In this document: piece after piece, positions 1 through 4,210 of the stretch
Layout of the letters: every line of letters begins with the position of its first letter
Numbering within the stretch: the stretch's first letter is position 1
Position numbers and translations under genes: made by a program
Assembly (NCBI GenBank): GCA_039026595.1
Contig: JBCCMA010000169.1
Span: forward strand, 1-7,092
DNA length: 7,092 nt
Direction: 5' to 3'
DNA from: JBCCMA01 sp039026595
GTDB taxonomy: Bacteria; Pseudomonadota; Gammaproteobacteria; Steroidobacterales; JBCCMA01
Notes under the pieces: generated by a model
The model's input: the letters and a program-made list of their open reading frames with translations, nothing else
Told to the model about the DNA's origin: nothing
The model's database searches: none

Positions 1-2
1 AT

Positions 3-338
3 CAACTCCACAGGGCACTGATCCAGGCCGGTCGCGACAGCGGGGAGCGCATCTGGCCGTTCCCCATGGACGCGGACTTTGATCAGGCCATCCGCAGCGA
101 TATCGCCGACACCAAACAATGCGCCGCGAGCGGCAGCGGTGATCATATCCATGCCGCACGGTTTTTGGGACGCTTTGTTCATAAGGACATTCCATGGGTG
201 CACATGGATCTGTCGGCCGGCAATAACAAAGGCGGTCTTGGGCACATCGCCAGCGACGTCACCGGCTTCGGTGTGCATGTGACCGCCGCCTTTCTGCTCG
301 ATCGCCAGCCCTTCGAAGCGTTGGCCACACCGGCCTGA
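3..338 (+). CDS. Leucyl aminopeptidase family protein (peptidase M17), 3' end only
   Basis: This is the C-terminal 111 residues of a gene that begins before the window; the frame is open from the first full codon to TGA at 336-338. M17 enzymes are cytosolic metallo-exopeptidases with two metal ions that remove N-terminal residues from peptides. The visible part matches the end of the M17 catalytic domain. It has a stretch reading SDIADTKQCAASGSGDHIHA, a helix with ARFLGRF, then WVHMDLSAGNNKGGLGHIAS and a TGFGV segment near the end. The DLSA...KGGLGH version resembles the PepA-like proteins usually annotated only as 'leucyl aminopeptidase family', rather than classical PepA, which has a HLDIAG-type motif there. 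The metal-binding and catalytic residues lie upstream and cannot be checked. pyrC starts 31 bases after the stop on the same strand, so the two are probably co-transcribed. The family is clear; the exact subfamily is less so. Confidence 0.85.
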   Translation, partial: QLHRALIQAGRDSGERIWPFPMDADFDQAIRSDIADTKQCAASGSGDHIHAARFLGRFVHKDIPWVHMDLSAGNNKGGLGHIASDVTGFGVHVTAAFLLDRQPFEALATPA

Positions 339-359
339 ACAACGTTTGGTGCCTATTCC

Positions 360-363
360 GGAG
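360..363 (+). promoter_or_regulatory. Ribosome binding site choosing the pyrC start
   Basis: GGAG lies six bases before the TTG at 370-372. The earlier in-frame candidates, TTG at 346 and GTG at 349, have no purine-rich sequence at a suitable distance. The TTG at 370 also gives a protein whose N-terminus and length match E. coli PyrC. Confidence 0.6.
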
Positions 364-369
364 CGGCCC

Positions 370-1410
370 TTGAGCATATCCCTGACTCTCATTCGTCCTG
401 ACGACTGGCACCTTCACGTGCGAGATGGCGCCGCCATGGCCGCCGTCGTCCCGCACACGGCGCGGGTTTTCGGTCGCGCCATCATCATGCCAAACCTGCC
501 CGAACCGGTGATCGACGCCGCGCGCGTTCGGAACTATCGCGAGCGAATCGAAAAAACGATCCCCGCCGACAGTGGCTTTACGCCATTGATGACGCTCTAC
601 CTGACCAATGCACTGACGCCGGATCAGGTCGACGAGGCCGCCGACGCGGGCGTGGTGGCATGCAAGCTGTACCCGGCCGGCGCGACAACGAACTCAGCGC
701 TCGGCGTACAGGATGTTCCGGCGCTCGACCCGGTCCTTGAGGCGATGCAGCGAAATGACCTGCGACTCCTTGTGCACGGCGAAGTCGTCGATCCCGGCGT
801 GGATATCTTCGATCGTGAGGACCGCTTCCTGAGCGACGTGCTCGCGCCGCTGGTCGCGCGACATCCGGATCTTAAAGTGGTTCTCGAGCACATCACGACC
901 GCGCGCGGCGTCGACTTTGTTCGGGCTCACGCGCCTCAGGTGGCGGGCACGATCACGCCGCAGCACTTGATGCTCAATCGCAACGCTCTTTTTGAAGGCG
1001 GTCTTCGACCGCACCATTACTGCCTGCCGGTCCTCAAGCGCGAAACGGATCGACGCCGTCTGGTCGAGGCGGCCACCTCGGGCGAGGCCGCCTTTTTCCT
1101 CGGCACGGACAGTGCCCCGCACCCTGTTGGCGCCAAACTCTGCGACGGCGGGTGTGCCGGTGTGTATTCAGCACACGCGGCGCTGGAACTGTACGCAGAA
1201 GTATTTGAAGCGCACGGCGCACTCGACCAGCTTGAAGCGTTTGCCAGTCTCAACGGCCCGGCCTTTTACGGACTGCCCGTGAACCGCGGCACCGTCACAC
1301 TCGTTCGCGAGTCGTGGCCGGTGCCGGATGCGTACCCGTTCGGCGACAGCACGGTTGTACCGTTCCGCGCTGGCGGGACCGTCAGCTGGCGTGTGGCTGA
1401 GGCGGCCTGA
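370..1410 (+). CDS. pyrC: Dihydroorotase, class II (PyrC)
   Basis: PyrC is the zinc amidohydrolase that interconverts N-carbamoyl-aspartate and dihydroorotate, the third step of de novo pyrimidine synthesis, in the cytosol. All family metal ligands and catalytic residues are visible. The HxH pair is H14 and H16 in RPDDWHLHVRDG, and the carboxylated bridging lysine is K99 in CKLYPAGATTNS. H136 lies in LLVHGEV, H174 in LEHITT, and the catalytic aspartate is D247 in GTDSAPH. From TTG 370 the product is 346 residues, against about 348 for E. coli PyrC. The frame stays open upstream to TTG 346, which would add eight residues; the RBS at 360-363 favours 370. The stop is followed after one base by the rnt start, so translation is probably coupled. 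An intact, full-length enzyme is expected. Confidence 0.97.
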   Translation: MSISLTLIRPDDWHLHVRDGAAMAAVVPHTARVFGRAIIMPNLPEPVIDAARVRNYRERIEKTIPADSGFTPLMTLYLTNALTPDQVDEAADAGVVACKLYPAGATTNSALGVQDVPALDPVLEAMQRNDLRLLVHGEVVDPGVDIFDREDRFLSDVLAPLVARHPDLKVVLEHITTARGVDFVRAHAPQVAGTITPQHLMLNRNALFEGGLRPHHYCLPVLKRETDRRRLVEAATSGEAAFFLGTDSAPHPVGAKLCDGGCAGVYSAHAALELYAEVFEAHGALDQLEAFASLNGPAFYGLPVNRGTVTLVRESWPVPDAYPFGDSTVVPFRAGGTVSWRVAEAA

Positions 1411-1411
1411 G

Positions 1412-2050
1412 ATGACGACCGTAGCCATGGCCGATCGCTTCCGCGGATTTCTGCCGGTCGTCATTGATGTGGAAACGGGCGGTTTCAATGCGCAAACCGA
1501 CGCCCTGCTGGAGATCGCTGCGGCGATTGTTCGGTTTGACGAGTCCGGTGCACTGCATCGCGTCAGTAGCGTTCGGTACCACATCCTGCCGTTCCCGGGT
1601 GCGAATCTTGAGCCGGCTTCACTCGAGGTCAACGGCATCGACCCGGATCATCCGTTGCGCCCTGCCATCGATGAGAAAGATGCGCTGCAGCGGGTTTTCC
1701 GCGAGGTGCGCGCCGAGGTGAAGGAACAGGGCTGCACACGTGCCGTGCTCGTCGGCCACAATGCCTCTTTCGACCTCAGTTTCTTGAATGCCGCGATTGC
1801 ACGGACAGGCATCAAGCGCAGCCCGTTCCACACCTTCAGCACATTCGACACCGCCGCCTTGTCCGGTGTCGCGTTTGGCCAAACGGTGCTGGCACGGGCC
1901 GCTGTCGCGGCCGGTTTGTCGTGGGACGCCAGTGCCGCGCATAGCGCCCTTTACGACACCGAGCGAACGGCGGATCTGTTCTGCGAAATCGTTAACCGAT
2001 TCCGGCCGGTATTTGAGTCAACGATGGGGCGCCAGCGCGGCGTAGACTAG
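1412..2050 (+). CDS. rnt: Ribonuclease T
   Basis: RNase T is a DEDDh-family 3'-5' exoribonuclease, a dimer that trims the 3' ends of tRNA, 5S rRNA and 23S rRNA and turns over the tRNA CCA end. The 212-residue product is close to E. coli RNase T (215 residues). All five DEDDh residues are present: D19 and E21 in VIDVETGGF, D121 in HNASFDLSF, and H177 and D182 in AHSALYDTERTADLF. Arginines R9 and R11 in DRFRGF match the basic nucleic-acid-binding patch (R13 and R15 in E. coli). F25 and F120 match aromatic residues that stack on the 3'-terminal bases. ATG 1412 is chosen because it lies one base after the pyrC stop, has TGAGG nine bases upstream (1398-1402), and gives the family length. A second in-frame ATG at 1427 is possible. 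The frame also extends back into pyrC to 1328, but that extension overlaps conserved pyrC coding sequence. Confidence 0.97.
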   Translation: MTTVAMADRFRGFLPVVIDVETGGFNAQTDALLEIAAAIVRFDESGALHRVSSVRYHILPFPGANLEPASLEVNGIDPDHPLRPAIDEKDALQRVFREVRAEVKEQGCTRAVLVGHNASFDLSFLNAAIARTGIKRSPFHTFSTFDTAALSGVAFGQTVLARAAVAAGLSWDASAAHSALYDTERTADLFCEIVNRFRPVFESTMGRQRGVD

Positions 2051-2059
2051 TCCGGACTA
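2048..2059. repeat. 12-base palindrome joining the rnt and grxD stop codons
   Basis: TAGTCCGGACTA is a perfect palindrome. Its left TAG is the rnt stop on + and its right arm, read on the minus strand, is the grxD TAG stop. Only six bases separate the two coding regions, so there is no room for a dedicated terminator between them. A hairpin here would be short and has no T-tract. It may be coincidental. Confidence 0.9.
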
Positions 2060-2401
2060 CTCTTCTTCCTGCGCGCCGCTGGCCGCGACCGCGGCTTCAA
2101 TAAGCGGCTGCAGTTCGCCAGACTTATACATGTCCATCACGATATCGCTGCCACCGATCAGCTCGCCCTTGATGTAGAGCTGGGGGTAGGTGGGCCAGTT
2201 CGAGTAGCTCTTCAGCTCTTCGCGCAGTTCGGGGTGCTCAAAAATGTTGACGGTCGAGAACTCAAGTCCGATCTGACGCAACGCGCCAACCGCCTGAGAC
2301 GAAAAACCACATTGGGGGAAGTCCGGCGTGCCTTTCATAAACAGCAGGACGGGGTGGCTGTTCAGCGTCTGTTCGATTTGTTCGTGAATCGGATTGCTCA
2401 T
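2057..2401 (-). CDS. grxD: Monothiol glutaredoxin, CGFS type (Grx4)
   Basis: Grx4-type glutaredoxins bind a [2Fe-2S] cluster together with glutathione, usually as a homodimer or with a BolA partner, and pass clusters to apo-proteins. They have little disulfide reductase activity. The 114-residue product covers the whole domain. It shows KGTPDFPQCGFSSQAV with the cluster-ligating C31 in the CGFS motif, the lysine of MKGTP at K23, WPTYPQLYIKG containing the cis-proline TYP segment, and GGSDIV, which contacts glutathione. Length agrees with E. coli GrxD (about 115 residues). The tail ends in an acidic EEE. The start ATG has only a weak GAGTG ahead of it. The gene converges tail to tail with rnt and is last in a minus-strand run of three genes. 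In E. coli, grxD also sits close to rnt, with lhr between them; lhr is absent here. Confidence 0.97.
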   Translation of the reverse strand: MSNPIHEQIEQTLNSHPVLLFMKGTPDFPQCGFSSQAVGALRQIGLEFSTVNIFEHPELREELKSYSNWPTYPQLYIKGELIGGSDIVMDMYKSGELQPLIEAAVAASGAQEEE

Positions 2402-2481
2402 ATCACTCTGCTTTTTTGTTCACGCAAACAATGGGGTGCCGCGGCACGAAACTCAACCGGCCGCGTGCTCTACGCATCGAC
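2402..2481 (-). promoter_or_regulatory. grxD 5' region with two short inverted repeats
   Basis: This 80-base gap between the lipoprotein stop and the grxD start contains TTGTT-N6-AACAA at 2416-2431 and the perfect palindrome GTGCCGCGGCAC at 2436-2447. On the minus strand a TTGAGT is followed, after 17 bases spanning the palindrome, by CATTGT. This is a poor -35/-10 pair, with 3 of 6 matches at the -10. A regulatory role is inferred only from position. No terminator with a T-tract is seen for the upstream lipoprotein gene. Confidence 0.3.
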
Positions 2482-2829
2482 TTAGTCGTCGATGACCTCA
2501 AGATTGTTGACGACGTCTTTTACGCCATCCGTCTCGCGGGCGATCTTCTCGGCCTGCGAGCGCGCCACGTAGGATTTCACTCTGCCGTTCAGGGTGACCA
2601 CCGATTCCCGTGTGTCCACGTCGATACGCCAGCCCGGTGCGTATTTGTCTTTCAGAAGTCTGGCTTTGACCGACGCGGTGATCGTGCCATCGTCGATTTG
2701 CTGGGAAACCGGCCGATCGTCCTGACCGACCACGTAGCCGCCGGCAGCGGCTCCACCGATCAGAAGCGCGGTGCAACCGCTGCACAAAAGACCGGGGACG
2801 ATGACAAATGCCAACAGGGCGTGTCGCAT
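2482..2829 (-). CDS. BON-domain lipoprotein (DolP/OsmY-like, one BON domain)
   Basis: This is a 115-residue predicted lipoprotein. It has an N-terminal signal (MRHALLAFVIVPGLL) and a lipobox ending in C19 (CSGC); the cysteine at position -3 is unusual, since leucine is typical. T20 after the acylated cysteine is compatible with outer-membrane sorting. A Gly/Ala-rich linker (25-35) leads to QDDRPVSQQIDDGTITASVK, which resembles the start of E. coli DolP (YraP). One BON domain follows (about 46-113), with the conserved glycine G82 in TLNGRV and the GVKDVVNNLEV ending. DolP and OsmY carry two BON domains; only one is present here. BON domains bind lipid or envelope surfaces, and DolP helps maintain outer-membrane integrity. 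Start 2829 is preferred over upstream 2883 because AGAGGAAG (2837-2844) lies about nine bases upstream and it places the signal peptide at the N-terminus. Envelope location is well supported; the exact role is inferred. Confidence 0.88.
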   Translation of the reverse strand: MRHALLAFVIVPGLLCSGCTALLIGGAAAGGYVVGQDDRPVSQQIDDGTITASVKARLLKDKYAPGWRIDVDTRESVVTLNGRVKSYVARSQAEKIARETDGVKDVVNNLEVIDD

Positions 2830-2879
2830 GATGTGTCTTCCTCTGCGTTCCAAAAGCACTGCCATCAAGAGCCGACCTC

Positions 2880-3089
2880 TCAACGGTCTTCGGCGTCGGG
2901 TTCAACCGACACGACGGCCCGCCGCGCGTCTGCAGCAGCGAGTATCTGTCGCTTGGCGAGGTCATCGAGCTGCGGCCACGCCATGATTTCATCGCTGTGC
3001 CTCAGACAGCCCAGACAGACGCTGCGCGCATCAAGTTCACAACGTCCTATGCACGGCGATTTCACGCCGATTCTTGTCGAAGTACCCAT
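2880..3089 (-). CDS. DUF1289 family cysteine-motif protein
   Basis: This small protein of 69 residues matches DUF1289, whose members (E. coli YdhL among them) have no established function. The signature is visible: SPCIGRCELDA with C13 and C17, then VCLGC with C25 and C28, followed by SDEIMAWPQL. The CxxxC...CxxC arrangement suggests a bound zinc or Fe-S cluster, but that is inference. No signal peptide or membrane segment is seen, so it is probably cytosolic. The ATG has AGGTG just upstream (3092-3096), somewhat close to the start. It is first in a minus-strand run with the BON lipoprotein (50-base gap) and grxD, and divergent from nadC. In E. coli, ydhL lies in the same neighbourhood as rnt and grxD, which supports the identification. 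The C-terminus after residue 50 is not recognisable. Confidence 0.82.
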   Translation of the reverse strand: MGTSTRIGVKSPCIGRCELDARSVCLGCLRHSDEIMAWPQLDDLAKRQILAAADARRAVVSVEPDAEDR

Positions 3090-3215
3090 GTCACCTGCCG
3101 ATTGGACCGCGTCCGGACGCAGATGATCCGGCGGCGGTAGTCACTGCTGCCGCGTGCCTGCGGCCGCGACATCGTTCTCCGTCTTGCGCGAATGATAGCA
3201 AGCTATACTCGGGCG
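3090..3215. promoter_or_regulatory. Divergent intergenic region between the DUF1289 gene and nadC
   Basis: These 126 bases separate two divergent start codons. Near the nadC end is the inverted repeat ATAGC-AA-GCTAT (3195-3206). Its right arm begins TATACT (3204-3209), a 5-of-6 match to a -10 on +. Its left arm, read on the minus strand, gives TATCAT (3192-3197), also 5 of 6. Neither has a good -35: GTCTTG sits at 3181-3186 on +, 17 bases from the -10. Transcription from the + element would begin at about 3215-3217, on or next to the nadC ATG. The remaining stretch (about 3095-3180) is GC-rich and shows nothing I recognise. Confidence 0.4.
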
Positions 3216-4076
3216 ATGAACGATCAATTAACGACAGCCGAAACAGAGGCCATGTTCGAGTCCGTGGCGCGCGCGCTGTCCGAGGACATTGGGGGCGGAG
3301 ACGTGACGGCCGCGCTCGTGCCGCATGACAAACACGGACTCGCCCATGTCGTCGCGAAAGAGAGCGGCGTGTTGTGCGGGACCCCGTGGTTCGATCGGGT
3401 TTTCGCGGCGCTTGATCCAGGCGTTCGCGTAAGCTGGGCCCGGCACGACGGAGATCGAGTGGAGGTCGGTGACGAGGTGTGTCGCCTCGAGGGTCGCGCG
3501 CGTACGCTTCTTACGGGCGAACGCGCCGCATTGAATTTTCTGCAGACACTGTCGGGCACCGCCACGGTTACACGGCGCTACGCCGACCAGCTCGCGGACA
3601 CCCCCTGCCAGATTCTCGACACCCGCAAGACGCTCCCTGGCCTGCGCCTCGCGCAGAAATATGCCGTACGCGTCGGCGGCGGCAAGAACCACCGCATGGG
3701 CCTGTATGACATGGTGCTGATCAAGGAAAACCACATTGCCGCCGCCGGGAGCATCGGCGCGGCGGTCGCGGTCGCGCGGGAGACCGCCCCGGATTTGCCG
3801 ATCGAAGTCGAAGTGGAATCGATGGCGCAGCTGGACGACGCCGTCGCCGCACGGGTGGATCGTGTCATGCTCGATGAGTTTTCAGACGAGGACATGCTGC
3901 GCGCTGTCGAGTGTGTTCATGCCATCGACGGACCCCGGCCTGCGATCGAGGTCTCCGGCAATGTCACGCTCGAACGATTGCGGGGCATCGCGGCGACTGG
4001 CGTCGATTTCATCTCCTCCGGCGCACTCACCAAGCATGTTCGCGCCCTCGACCTTTCAATGCGGATGCTCAATTAA
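3216..4076 (+). CDS. nadC: Nicotinate-nucleotide pyrophosphorylase (carboxylating)
   Basis: NadC converts quinolinate and phosphoribosyl pyrophosphate to nicotinate mononucleotide, CO2 and pyrophosphate, the step where de novo NAD synthesis joins the Preiss-Handler route. The 286-residue product is of family length (E. coli 297). It has the N-terminal open-faced sandwich, with SEDIGGGDVTAALVP near residues 22-37, and the barrel that binds quinolinate. Visible active-site residues are R103 in TGERAALNF, R137 and K138 in DTRKTLPGLR, H159 in KNHRMG, and K170 in LIKENH. EVEVES, EVSGNVT and GVDFISSGALTKHVRALDLSM follow. The family's usual MLDN reads MLDE here. ATG 3216 is preferred to the in-frame ATG 3192, which lies ahead of the likely -10 element. 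No Shine-Dalgarno sequence precedes 3216. A later ATG at 3252 has AGAGG nearby but would shorten the N-terminus. Confidence 0.96.
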   Translation: MNDQLTTAETEAMFESVARALSEDIGGGDVTAALVPHDKHGLAHVVAKESGVLCGTPWFDRVFAALDPGVRVSWARHDGDRVEVGDEVCRLEGRARTLLTGERAALNFLQTLSGTATVTRRYADQLADTPCQILDTRKTLPGLRLAQKYAVRVGGGKNHRMGLYDMVLIKENHIAAAGSIGAAVAVARETAPDLPIEVEVESMAQLDDAVAARVDRVMLDEFSDEDMLRAVECVHAIDGPRPAIEVSGNVTLERLRGIAATGVDFISSGALTKHVRALDLSMRMLN

Positions 4077-4091
4077 GTGACGTAAGTCGCT
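4076..4091 (+). other. Short stem-loop at the nadC stop codon
   Basis: AGTGAC-GTAA-GTCGCT can form a six-base-pair stem, with one G-U pair, closed by a GNRA-type GUAA loop. No T-tract follows, so it is unlikely to be a strong intrinsic terminator. Its right arm overlaps the start of the FNR-like box. Confidence 0.35.
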
Positions 4092-4210
4092 GATGTAAAT
4101 CAATACCCAAATTTTCGTAAGGCGCGACGTGACGCGGTTTGTTGCTCTGCAGCGCGCCACGTGGTGAGATCGTTACATCCAGAAACGAATATCGATCACC
4201 GGAGAATCCC
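4077..4210 (+). promoter_or_regulatory. nadC-fadE intergenic region
   Basis: This 134-base gap is more AT-rich than its neighbours in its first third (about 4090-4120). It contains the FNR-like box at 4090-4103, the 8-base palindrome CCACGTGG (4157-4164) and an inverted repeat TCGTT-N9-AACGA (4170-4188) that could be an operator. I found no convincing -35/-10 pair and no FadR or PsrA consensus site. The fadE ribosome binding site GGAG is at 4201-4204, six bases before the ATG. Confidence 0.4.
4090..4103 (+). promoter_or_regulatory. Candidate FNR/ANR binding site
   Basis: CTGAT-GTAA-ATCAA matches the FNR/ANR consensus TTGAT-N4-ATCAA at 9 of 10 fixed positions, with a perfect TGAT/ATCA core. 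Its centre is about 114 bases before the fadE ATG. If it activated from the usual -41.5 position, transcription would start near 4138, but no good -10 is seen there. Oxygen-linked control of beta-oxidation is plausible, but binding is inferred from sequence alone. Confidence 0.4.

Noticed and set aside
1328..1411. N-terminal extension of rnt into pyrC
   Set aside because: The extension would overlap conserved pyrC sequence and exceed the RNase T length; ATG 1412 has a ribosome binding site and matches the family.
2416..3126. A 236-codon open frame on + running across the lipoprotein and DUF1289 genes
   Set aside because: It is antisense to two recognisable minus-strand genes, has no family resemblance and low-complexity Ser/Arg stretches, and is a product of high GC content.
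3228..3734. A 168-codon minus-strand open frame inside nadC
   Set aside because: It lies entirely opposite a conserved nadC coding region and shows no recognisable motif.
4142..4170. TTGCTC and TGAGAT as a fadE promoter with a 17-base spacer
   Set aside because: The -10 matches the consensus at only three of six bases, too weak to annotate.
4139..4210. N-terminal extension of fadE by 24 codons
   Set aside because: ATG 4211 has GGAG six bases upstream and gives the expected hydrophobic N-terminus; the extension covers the regulatory gap.
4077..4210. FadR or PsrA operator before fadE
   Set aside because: GTTTG and GAAAC half-sites occur but are not arranged as a palindrome with the known spacing, and no FadR-like site is present.
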